Below, piece after piece: positions 12,885-22,000 of a DNA stretch of 64,000 bases. The stretch covers positions 33,670,601 through 33,734,600 of the forward strand of contig OX365948.1 in NCBI GenBank assembly GCA_947247005.1. Direction: 5' to 3'. The first letter of the stretch is position 1. Every line of letters begins with the position of its first letter. The position numbers and the translations under genes were made by a program. The stretch comes from Spisula solida (taxonomy: Eukaryota > Mollusca > Bivalvia > Venerida > Mactridae). The notes beneath the pieces were generated by a model. It worked only from the letters and a program-made list of their open reading frames with translations. It was not told where the DNA came from and searched no databases.

Positions 12885-15783
12885 TATATATACTTATTAT
12901 TATATAGACTATATATTTATAGACCTACCCAAAAGGATCTCCAACAACCAGGAATACAATATCCTCACTTTCAGAGTCTGCTAGTAACGTGTCTAAAGGA
13001 AAAACAACACTACAATCAAATAATTTAAACATGTCACTGACAAACAGTTATTGAATTACAAAAATTAAAGGAAAAAACCTATACTAAGTATATCCTTCTT
13101 TTCATTACCTTATTATAAGTTTTTGTTCAATTTAATATTATGCATTTGTAAATATTACTATTATGTAAACTAAGTTAACTTCCTAACAGAATTGCATATA
13201 CTAATAATTCAAATTACTGTATACTGAGAACTTCTAAACAATTCATAAAAGTTTGATAATATCATATTGACACAATTGTTGTTAATATAATACCAAAGAT
13301 CTAAACACTTTAGATCTTTGATAATACATAGTGATTAATAACTTTTGCAATCATTTTTCCCTGGACATATAACACTGATGTGTTGGAATTGTGTGGCGAG
13401 TCCTGATGTGTTAGTGTGGTGTGTCCTGATGTGGTGTGTCTGGCATGTTGGAGTGGTGTGTCCTGATGTGGTGAGTCCTGATGTGTTGGTGTGGTGTGTC
13501 CTGATGTGGTGTGTCTACTGTGTTGGTGTGGTGAGTCCTGATGTGTTGGTGTGGTGTGGTGTGTCTTGGTGTGGTGTGGTGTGTCCTGGTGTGGTGTGGT
13601 GTGTCCTGGTGTGGTGTGTCTGGTGTGTTGGTGTGGTGTGTCCTGGTCAGGTGTGTCTGGTGTGGTGAGTCCTGATGTGTTGGTGTGGTGTGTCCTGGTC
13701 TGGTGTGTTGGTGTGGTGTGTCCTGGTCTGGTGTGTCTGATGTGTTGGTGTGGTGAGTCCTGATGTGTTGGTGTGGTGTGTCCTGGTGTGGTGTGTCTGG
13801 TGTGTTGGTGTGGTGTGTCCTGATGTTTATATCAACTAAACATAAATCATAAGCAGCATTTAATGATTTAATTTTAATCAAGCTAATTTTATACTGAATG
13901 TCTAGATACTAACTTTTATAAAATGTGATTTACCTGATTCGGTCTCTACCATATCACGGTCAGCAAGAATTATCTCTCTACCATAGAACTTTTCCTGCAA
14001 GAAACAAATATATGTCCATACAAAAATTGCACAGACAGGAAAAGTGCCTACGTTAAACATAAGATAAGTGTATACAGTATATCCAAAAACAAGACTGCGT
14101 TCAATAAACCCTTAAGCCCCCATAGAAGCTGTATACTGTTGGATAGTGATACCTGGCTTTGTCAATGTAACGGGCTTATGATATGGTTAACAAATATATG
14201 CCAAGTTTGAAAGCAATGCCTTGGACTTGATGTAAGACGAAACAAAATGAGGTCAGGTGAAATAGGTGTGTGCAGGGTGTTCAAATACAACATCCCGATC
14301 TATCAATAAGGGGGCATAAAAATATTGTTTTAAGTCCCACTAATCAAGACAACAGTATTAAATTTCAGTTTCAGTCACATGGAAACTATCAAGTCACATT
14401 TCAATTATCCAAACACCCAGCAAACCAGCATGAGTTTTAGCAAGGGATATATATCTGTACCATTTCAATGATATGGCCAACAGTGGGGGACACAGGACTT
14501 GGTGTTGGGGGGAGGGCTTAAATGTTGACATACTCCCTCTCCCTGAAGAACAATTTTGCCAGCAAAGTGAGCTCGAAAAAAAAACATTGATTATCTGAGA
14601 AGAATGCCTACAAACCCGTTCTTGACTTGATAATATTCAATTTTATTTTTAACCTATTTTGGGCAAGTGAAGCGAGCTAGAAAAATCAGCAGCATGCTAC
14701 AGCAAGTAAGTGGTGAGTGGTCCGAGCCCATGCTCCCTTAATTGTTTTGAAATCAATAGATCCATCTGGTGCGATAAGAGGTACCTATTTGGTGATGGAA
14801 AGGGTAAAAGCTTTATTACAGAATCAAGCCAATCATAATCCTCATTTATGAGTTATGAAACATATTAATATTGCGCATGTATATCTGCATTTCTAATCCG
14901 ATTTCTGAGCACTTTTATGAGGAGGGGTTTATAGCAAGGCAATTAGAGTCATAGTAGATTTTTATCTGAGCCACATGCCAGACCAATTCCCTCTTTAGAA
15001 GTTAAGAGCATAGATGTTTTCCATTATCTATGTTATACTTTACTTTACGTGATTAATGTTATTTTGGGAGCGTAGCGAGCCCAAAAATTGCATACTTTGT
15101 TTGTTTTACATAGAACGAAAGACAAAATTGCCATGCTACGACGATTATAGGGGGGCGTACATCCTCTTCCCCCCCCGCCTTAAATCCACCCTTGGCCACA
15201 GGTAAAAATCCCCACCATTACCCGGGTTTGGAGGGTCTGTGGTTTCAATTGACTGACCGTGCATTACAAAAACGCTCATATGCAACTTCTTTATTTCCTA
15301 TAATAAGTTACATCATGCAGTAGACAGGTAGAAGAAGCTTAGCTCTTCAAAATGAGATATAGTGCATTAAAAAAGGATGACAAACAAAAGTGTTTATGCA
15401 AAATATCAGAATCTGCTGCATGCTATTTTGCATTTTCTCTCCGTTGTCAATTAAGTGTCCAATCTTTGTATATTTAGGTCTTTGCCCCTTACCAGTGTTC
15501 CGGTTATCGGACCCCGGCCTGCCCTGACCAATACTACTGTAAATGACCAGAAATTATCAAATATAACAATCTAATTCATTCATTCAATGCTTATGACATG
15601 TACACTTGACTTGTCATATGCTGTATGTATACACAGCCAGGTACCAACCAGTGCATCTTTTCCAACTGTCAGGATAGAAGTGTAAGCCTCTAAGTAGACC
15701 CTTTTGGCATTTTTTACAATTTCGAGGCCTTTAACCGTAATGTCTTTTGCATCTCCAAGGCCTAGGCCGACCAAATAAAACAT
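595..15783 (-). CDS. DPH5: Diphthine methyl ester synthase (8 exons, complete)
   Basis: DPH5 uses S-adenosylmethionine to methylate the modified histidine of elongation factor 2, the second step of diphthamide synthesis in the cytosol. Exons, in coding order: 15783-15649, 13994-13934, 12992-12929, 11760-11652, 10330-10210, 3040-3001, 2038-1932, 815-595. All eight boundaries are GT/AG and the phases agree. The total is 286 codons with the stop, so 285 aa, the usual animal length. Visible family motifs are the start [19 protein letters not shown], the SAM-site segment [69 protein letters not shown], and the C-terminal [11 protein letters not shown] with [13 protein letters not shown]. An in-frame ATG lies 24 codons upstream (15855), but the family start and a G at -3 favour 15783. 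Introns total over 14 kb and are full of transposons. Identification is from family knowledge; expression is not shown. Confidence 0.95.
905..1158. repeat. 23-bp minisatellite, about 11 copies
   Basis: The unit is AAAACCTGAGGATATTTAACC plus TT, with a few substitutions between copies. It lies in DPH5 intron 7. The unit has no long open frame, so it is a plain tandem repeat. Confidence 0.9.
1233..1288. repeat. (ATCA)14 microsatellite
   Basis: Fourteen uninterrupted ATCA units in DPH5 intron 7. They create an [12 protein letters not shown] reading frame that is not a gene. Confidence 0.95.
1353..1406. repeat. 18-bp tandem repeat, three copies
   Basis: TTGTTCCTTAACAGTGCA occurs three times head to tail without change. 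The unit contains a CTTAACAG string like a 3' splice site, but on the strand opposite to DPH5. Confidence 0.9.
1692..1832 (-). repeat. tRNA-derived SINE
   Basis: Read on the minus strand it starts GGCCTCCCTAGCTCATTGGT, a tRNA-like A box. A B-box-like GGCGACCCGTATTCAAATCC follows about 30 bp later, and then a non-tRNA body ending in AAATAAAGTCTGCGCTC. A second, partial copy sits at 385-483. This is inferred to be a pol III retroposon with a tRNA head. It lies in DPH5 intron 7, next to exon 7. Confidence 0.7.
2079..2295. mobile_element. MITE with CTGTAAAATCA ends and TA target site
   Basis: The ends are CTGTAAAATCA and its inverse TGATTTTACAG, each flanked by TA, which suggests a mariner-like TA duplication. 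The inside carries ATTTTCGTGGG / ATTTCGTTG motifs that recur near 11808-11900 and 33718-33796. No ORF belongs to it. It lies in DPH5 intron 6, just upstream of exon 7. Confidence 0.7.
2306..2370 (+). repeat. tRNA-like SINE head or tRNA pseudogene
   Basis: An A-box-like GGCAAGTGGTAGAGTGG is followed about 35 bp later by a B-box-like CCTGGTTTGATTA. No clean acceptor stem can be drawn, so a working tRNA is unlikely. Confidence 0.4.
2658..2928. mobile_element. Short imperfect TIR element
   Basis: The left end GAAGCCTGTTGCCTAAC and right end GTTAGACATCAGGCTCC are imperfect inverses. The inside is rich in CGCTT / GGTAGC motifs (AAGCGC, AGCGCTTGGTAGCG). No coding sequence is seen. Probably a non-autonomous transposon in DPH5 intron 6. 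Confidence 0.45.
3001..3040 (-). CDS. DPH5: DPH5 exon 6 (40-nt small exon)
   Basis: This small exon encodes (D)[12 protein letters not shown](K), the link between MHTLCLL of exon 5 and GRKIYEPP of exon 7. It has TGTAG before it and GTAAGT after it, and it enters in phase 1 and leaves in phase 2, as its neighbours require. It is too short for ORF finders. The introns on either side are about 1 kb and 7.2 kb. Confidence 0.93.
4912..5515. repeat. Dispersed GAAAATTTCCGATTCGCC motif array
   Basis: The core (T)TTCCGATTCGC(C/A)GG/AG recurs about every 40-190 bp: near 4916, 4944, 5056, 5082, 5258, 5296, 5465 and 5492, with variants such as CCGATGCACCAAC. The inverse form is at about 8610-8700 (TTGGCGAATCTGAAATTTTC, GACGCATCGGAAATTATG). 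The array lies inside the 6.25-kb element and may be its subterminal repeat region. Confidence 0.6.
6965..7105. repeat. Imperfect foldback (about 50-bp arms)
   Basis: The left arm GTCTAAGTCAGATAGAAC ... GTAGGTGTTGAGATGGGATT pairs with AATCCCATATACAACACCTAC ... GTTCTATCCTATACTTAGAC across a CCTCGTTTCACTCGG centre. It is nested in the 6.25-kb element. A similar foldback centred on CCTCGCTCGGGTGAG is at about 4825-4900. Confidence 0.65.
9075..9148 (-). repeat. tRNA-like sequence (SINE head or pseudogene)
   Basis: The minus strand shows an A-box-like GTGGTCTAATGGTAAAGGC and a B-box-like GTGGGTTTGATCAC at the usual spacing, with a possible TCT anticodon between them. The acceptor stem does not close, so I do not call a working tRNA. 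Confidence 0.4.
11035..11102 (-). repeat. tRNA-like sequence
   Basis: The minus strand reads CCTGGCTGATGTAATGAGTTG, then AGGTTTGATTCCCTGCTTGG, which looks like a degenerate tRNA head with a B-box-like GGTTTGATTCCC. It adjoins the TIR element at 11102. Function is doubtful. Confidence 0.3.
11102..11354. mobile_element. 253-bp MITE with GGCCCC..CTCCCGAAACATCTCAA ends
   Basis: The first ~26 bp (GGCCCCTATCTCCCGAAACA...) are nearly the inverse of the last ~26 bp (...TGCTTCGGGAGATCGGGGCC). The second layer, CTCAACTCAAATT / AATTTGAGTTGAG, is also inverted. No ORF. It lies in DPH5 intron 4. Confidence 0.75.
11479..11609. mobile_element. 131-bp MITE, CACAGGTAACTG ends, 8-bp target duplication
   Basis: The ends are CACAGGTAACTGTATCATT and its inverse. 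The direct repeat ACTTCAAT lies immediately on both sides (11471-11478 and 11610-11617), giving an 8-bp duplication typical of hAT-like or similar elements. A related, longer copy is at 44370-44597. It sits 40 bp from DPH5 exon 4. Confidence 0.85.
12506..12689. mobile_element. MITE with CAGTACAACCTCTC ends and TA target site
   Basis: It begins CAGTACAACCTCTCTAAAGC and ends GAGGTTCCACTG, with TA on both sides. Internal sub-repeats of the same end (GAGGTTGTTATTCTGGAGAGG) are present. A close relative is at 30864-31027, and a looser one at about 6208-6390. The CAGTA..CCTC ends with a TA target fit pogo/Tigger-type mariner relatives. Confidence 0.7.
12797..12880. repeat. (TA)n microsatellite
   Basis: Nearly uninterrupted TA repeat with one GAG break, about 40 bp from DPH5 exon 3. 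Confidence 0.95.
13380..13827. repeat. GT-rich minisatellite (GTGTGGTGTGTCCTGATGTG variants)
   Basis: About 450 bp built from GTTGGTGTGGTG, TGTCCTGATGTG and TGTCTGGTGTG blocks. One strand is almost free of A and poor in C. It lies in DPH5 intron 2, about 100 bp from exon 2. The V/W/C-rich plus frames and the H/T/P-rich minus frame are by-products of the repeat. Confidence 0.92.
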
Positions 15784-16074
15784 GACAATACGACTTATGT
15801 ACGAGTTATGCGAAATATCTAACTCTAGACGTTTTCTACGGTTTAGCACATTCACGTGTTGTTATTTAGTACGGAAATGACGTCATTGAATTGATAATCC
15901 AGGAAGTGATATGTGTCTGGAATTTCCATTGGCTGGTGGAAATTCCCAAATCCAATCAAAATCCCCGATACAGAATACACTTTCGTTTTGACAGCTGAAG
16001 GCATGATAAACGAAAATAGAGTTTTAATTCGTTTTATTTGTCATAAATATAAATGCTAAGTTGAATACAACAAC
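15784..16074. promoter_or_regulatory. Shared bidirectional promoter of DPH5 and UBE3C
   Basis: Only 291 bp separate the divergent start codons. The interval holds an E-box CACGTG (15853-15858), a full CRE palindrome TGACGTCA (15878-15885), an ETS-like CAGGAAGTG (15900-15908), and two CCAAT boxes in opposite directions (15928-15932 minus, 15952-15956 plus). There is no clear TATA box. This is the usual make-up of a housekeeping bidirectional promoter. The motifs are seen; their use is inferred. Confidence 0.7.
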
Positions 16075-19000
16075 ATGAGTGCTTACAGCTTTGAAGGCAA
16101 TTTCAAGAGGACCCCTCAACAGTCATTGAGAGGCGCTAGTAAGAAGGTATGATGTGTTTTATTTGTCCTTCCATAGACACCAAAACAAAGATAAGTGGGT
16201 GGGGAATGAACTTTAAGTTTAATCAGAATTTCTTTATCTTAAAAGTTCTTCTTCTTCCGAGTATTAAGCAGGGATCTTGATAGATCGTAAGTAGCTCAGC
16301 GACATTATGTACATGGTGATGGCGATCAAAAATTCAGTATGAATTAAAATTCAGAGTTCATAGTTTAAAAACATTAAAACTTTATACACTGTAGATAAAG
16401 GATCCGCCTATATCGTCCCAACCCGGAGGAGAGACTGAAAGTCCTCCAGGGATGTCGCCGCAGAAACTCTGGTAGGAAGCAGGTTCCAGTCCTTCACCGA
16501 TCTAGGGAAGAAGGAGTTGAGGAAGGTCTTGTCTGTGAGGCGCTCCTGGTAGAATCTGTTTCCTCCACGGGTGCGGCCATCGCTTGGTTTCAGGTATGTC
16601 GATGCTGGAACATCGACAAGTCCATGGTGAACCTTGAAGAGCATCAGGAGTCTGCTGTTGCGACGGCGACTTTCAAGTGATTCCCACTGGAGGTCCTCTA
16701 GCATTTTCGTGACACTCCCTGGGGTCTTGCTTGTATAGTTGTTGACTACCAATCTGGCTGCTCTTCGTTGCACCTGTTCCAGGTCTCTGATGGTGGACTG
16801 TTGTGCAGGATCCCAAACAGTAGCTGCATATTCGACTGTTGGCCTAGCGATGGCCCTGTAGGCTGCTGCCTTTACTGATGGGGTGCAGTCCTTGAGATTG
16901 CGGCGGAGGAAACCGACTGTCCTGTTGCCCTTCTTGATAGTATTGCCTATGTGGCAGTCCAAGCTGAGGTCTTCAGAGATCGTGACTCCGAGATATTTGC
17001 TGCCGTCGACGATCTCTAGTGTGTGTCCATGCAGCTGGTAGTTGGTCTCAAGTTTTCTTGTCCGTTTGGAAGCTATTCGCATCACAACACATTTGCTGGG
17101 GTTAAAGTCCATCTGCCATTTCTTCTCCCAAAGTTCGAGGGAAGTGAGGTCACTTTGCAGGAGCTTGCTGTCGTCACTGTTACTGATGACCTTAAGCAGT
17201 AGACTGTCATCCGCAAATAGTTTGATGATGGAATGCTTGACGACTTCGGGCAGATCGTTGATGTAAGCTAGGAACAGGAGTGGTCCTAGTACAGATCCTT
17301 GTGGAACTCCAGATTTCACGTTTGCATATTCAGAAGAAGCACCATCTAGGACGACTCATTGATTTCTGCCAGTAAGGAATGACTTGATCCAAAGTAGGGT
17401 GTTGTTTCTGACCCCATAGTGTTCTAGTTTGAGGAGAAGACGATTGTATGACACCTTGTCGAAGGCTTTGGCGAGTCTAGTAAGATGATGTCAACTTGCT
17501 TGCCATGGGATAAATTCTTGGCTTTCACATGATCTTTTTTTCCTAAATCCGTGTTGGTTGTCGTTCAAGATGTTGTGTTGGTCAAAATGGGTGATGATGC
17601 TGCTGTGAATAATATGCTCCAGTAGCTTGCAGATGATGGATGTTAGTGATACTGGCCTTTAGTTGGCTGCTTGATGACGGTCACCCTTCTTGAAGATGGG
17701 AACAACTGTTGAAGTTTTCCAGTCGTCTGGAACCTTCCCAAGATTAAGTGAAAGCTGGAATAGCTTGGCTATGGCAGGGGCAAGTTCTGATGCAGCAGCC
17801 TTCAGAATGAAGGATAGGATGGAGTCAGGCCCGGCTGCCTTGTGTGGTCGCAAGTTGGTCAGTAGTTTATGGACTCCTTTCCAGTTCACTACAATCTCTG
17901 GCATGGTGGGTGTAGAGCTGTAGTTCAGAACGATAGAAGATATAATTTTAAAATGAACTTAAGGTTGACTCTCCGTCAATCAAAATTGATAAGAATTTCT
18001 TCTTCCACTTTCTGGCCACCTTCAACAGGTATTGATTGAATTTATAATAAATTTATTGAAGATATTAGCTTCTGAAGTGAGTTGGTATAATGTTCGGCCC
18101 ATTATTTTTTAGGGGGAGGGGATAAGTTTGTCATTGCGTAGGGCGAGATATCCAAATCCAGGGTGAGTCAGCGGGGTGAGTTGACTGTAAATCATGATCG
18201 CCATATTTTCAGATAGAGACAGTTGTGTGATACAAGGAATCTGGGTTCGATACCCTAGCATCTATTAAAACAATGAAAATTAAGCACCAATACACATGAG
18301 ACTAACCTAAATTGTTTCAGAAATGACCAAGCGCCTTGACAGTGAATAGAGCCGTAGTAAAAAAGTGGTACAGCTTAGAAAAATTATTTGTCCACCATAG
18401 TGTATTGAGTCTTGTTCTAGATGTGTTGGATTTATCTGTCGGCAGTGACTAGAGGTGTCCCCTTCCAATCAGTTAAATCAACTAAAATCGCCGCACTTTG
18501 GTCTTTTAGAAATATTGAGTTTAAACACTATTTTAACAGGCTTAAACATAGTTAATTGGTAGACTGGTTGAATGATCCATATAAATATTAAAGTAATTGT
18601 AAGTACAAATGCGTTGTAGTGGGAATAGGATTCATATAGGATTTGATTAATATTATATTTATTACATGTCTACATCCTCTTTTTACACTTACCTACAGGA
18701 AGAAAAAGAGACGTTATTGAAAAGAGCTCAAGAGGAACGAGAGAAAAGAGAAGTGAGTGTATCTAATGTTCAGCTCAATATTTCATTACCTGGACAGTGG
18801 TCATTTACATTATCTGATGCATCCATTTGTTGATTGATTATAGGATTTAGAGAGCTGCTGCTGAAGTTAACTGATGTGTAAATGCCGAGCTCTCTCACAC
18901 TACTTTGAGGTACCGTAATGAGTCTGCGGCAGTTTTGATGTGGATTTTTCCAAATAGGAGATTTTTAACCAAAAACAAACTAATTTAAAAAATGATTTTT

Positions 19001-22000
19001 AGGTTCGGACTCAGAATGCTTCCATATTTTGGATGCAGATTTGATAGATTGAGGGCCCTGACACCCAATTAGAAGGAACACATTGAGTAAAGCCCTTAAG
19101 TGTCTAATGTAACATTTATGTTAAATGTGTGCCTTCAGATCGGGTGCTGTGTGTTAATCTTTTCTTTTATTAGAATTTTCAAGACTGACTTAAGTCAAGT
19201 TTCTGACCGTAAATGCAATTGATTATGACATTTATATTTCATTTTAGATATTTCGCATTAAGTCTGAGAATGCCATCAAGATTCAGAGTTTTTATCGAGG
19301 ATATCGAGTTAGGAAGTTCCAGGTAAATTTCTTGTTTAACATATGATATTACATAATAATGTGTATTTTATTGGTAACTAATAACTTCGGAATATTCATT
19401 AAATAATTGTGCTTGCAAGTTAATAACCAATTAGTCTAAGAATGATTAGTGTATATTTATATTAAATAACTTCATTCGATTCAATATTTTTATTAAGTTT
19501 ATTTCAATTATATTTGGTATGGGTTTTCTGACCTTAGTATAATCACATAACTAGTCATCTATTTTGTATATATTCATGATTGTATAATTTAGATGTATTT
19601 TATCATCACAACATTTCATACTAACTGCATAATTAATCAATGTCTGTTTGTTTGAACTTTGTACTGGTATGTAAATTGTTTAATTCTAATAAACATTTGA
19701 AGTTCAATGAAGACGTTGACAATATAATTTCAGAAAGAAAAATTACGACATGAGTTTCAAGAACAGCAAGTTAAATTGCAGAAAAGCCAGCCAACAGTTG
19801 CTGTTCTATATAACTTAGCTTGGAAGATATGTCAGTTTTATTCTAACAAAGATGATGGTGAAAGACTGGTAAGTTATAAATATCATTGTTAAATATTTAT
19901 TAGCCTTTTGACTGGGTTGTTTCGTGGAGCAGGTTATTGTCTGGTTCCCATTCCCAATATTACAGTAGTTAAATGATATAAGTACTGTAATGTTTGGAAC
20001 CGGACTATAACCTGCTCCACAAAACAGCCCATTTGAAAAGGCATTATGTCTCCCACATATTGATGGGGAGACATATTGGTTTAGTGCTGGATGTCTGTCT
20101 CAGTGGATGTCACAAAGTTTGTCTGCAATCGTTCACCTTAACCACCAGTTGGATTTCATTGAAACTTTACTTGATGTCATAAAGTTTGTCCAAATCTAGT
20201 TGGACATGTTGTCAGGATTGTTTTTGTCCAATGTATATTGCCAGAGTTTAAGCATATTAATGCCTGAGTGTTTAACATACTAGTCTAAGAGTTTGTGCCA
20301 ATCACGCTGATGAAATTTTGAATTTCACACAACTTCAAAATAGTTTAAACGCTTCATATGCGAGACAGCCATGAGTTGTTTGATTTTTGGGTCCGTGTAC
20401 AAGAGTAGCTTCAACTTTATCAGTTAGTTTCTTGTGAGCTTTTGTAATCACAATTCCTCTGTTCTAGAACTATATTGTTTCAGACTTCTAAGTTCTTCCT
20501 TGTGTCTTCATGTCTGATTGTTGATCTACTTTATATGTTTATTAGGTTTGGTTATGTCAGCAGTTGGTGAAATATAAAGATATTTATCTGAAACAGATGA
20601 AAACTGGTAGTAAAGGCTCTCAACAAGTGAAGAAAATATTACTGCTTTGTCTCAGGTTTGTTAGTTCATACTACATGTAAGTGGTTACGATAGCGACATG
20701 GGAATTTTGGTGAACCTGGTTTGCTAAAATTACATGTAGCGCAATTTGTTCTCAACTTAGAAATCTGATCATTTGTTTTAAATATTGCAACTGATTCTGC
20801 TTGCCAAATGTCTGAACTATTTGACCCGCTGAGGTCTCCACTTATATAGTATGCTAGGTAAGCTTTAATCCCATATAGCGTTTATTATACTGAATACGTT
20901 CTGTAAGTGTAGATTTTCGTCAGAGGTCAATATCACTTCTTGAAGGTCATCGAAACATCATATTCATCGAAACATAAGTTAACAACAGAATTACATGTAC
21001 TAGTATAATTATTTTGTATAATTTCAGATATTTGTCTAGTATAGCAGGTACCAGTCAACCTATTGCTATACCATTCCGAATGTTAGAGGTATTTACATCA
21101 AAGTCAGCTTATCAAAGCTCTGATAACCTGATGTCAGTCTGGAAATGTCTCATCAATGCTGGTAAGATCTTACTCCTTATAATGGTTGTGTAGGTTGAGA
21201 TAATGCCAGTAATAATGTAATATGGTCCTTCAGAATATACATGCAGATATGATAATGTGGTAGATACTACGTTAAGGTTAAGCGGATTTAGCTCAGTGGT
21301 AACGCACTGGGCTGTCAATCTAGAGGTCTTGGGTTCAATCCCTGGCATCGGCACTTGACACATTCTGAAATATTTATAATATTTCCCGCTATTTCTGCAG
21401 CGCCGGACATGCCTGTATCTAATGTCTCTCTCTCCCTTCAGGGGCTTTCTCTCAGTCTGTCCCTCTGGTCAGATCATGCTGTATCTGCACTGGTAGAGGA
21501 TGCACCTGCGCCCTTGTGGCTGCAACAAAAAATAATGTAAAGTGCCTTTGAACGTGCATTCGCATGAAAAGGGCGCTATATAAATCTGGTATATTTATTT
21601 TATTTTTATTTAAGGTTGATTGTGAAAATGTTCTACAGCTTATATTAATCACTCTGATACAGAGTCAAGATTTATTTATTGTCAGAAATTTGGTACAACA
21701 AAATAACATAAGCTATGTATAGCTTTTGTCCGACAAACAATAAGTACAATATAACAAATTATGAAGTCAAAGTAATATAAAAATGTGAACATATTTTAAA
21801 ATTCCTGAAGATATAATAACAGAACTACAGTTAAGTAACAAGGTATACAGTTTTTAAATTTCAGATTATTTAAAAGATAAATTAAACTCAATATTAAAAT
21901 TTCAGATTATTTGAAAGATAAATTATACTCAATATATAGAGGATCTTGCATGAGTGCTCATTACATACGAGTTTTATTAAACGAGTGGACAAAATGATAT

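Noticed and set aside
13345..13881. Long V/W/C-rich plus frames and a 156-codon H/T/P-rich minus frame
   Set aside because: Frames of the GT minisatellite in a DPH5 intron, flanked by well-supported exons.
15784..15855. Upstream in-frame ATG extending DPH5 by 24 residues
   Set aside because: The family starts at [11 protein letters not shown]; the extension is not conserved in type and overlaps promoter motifs.
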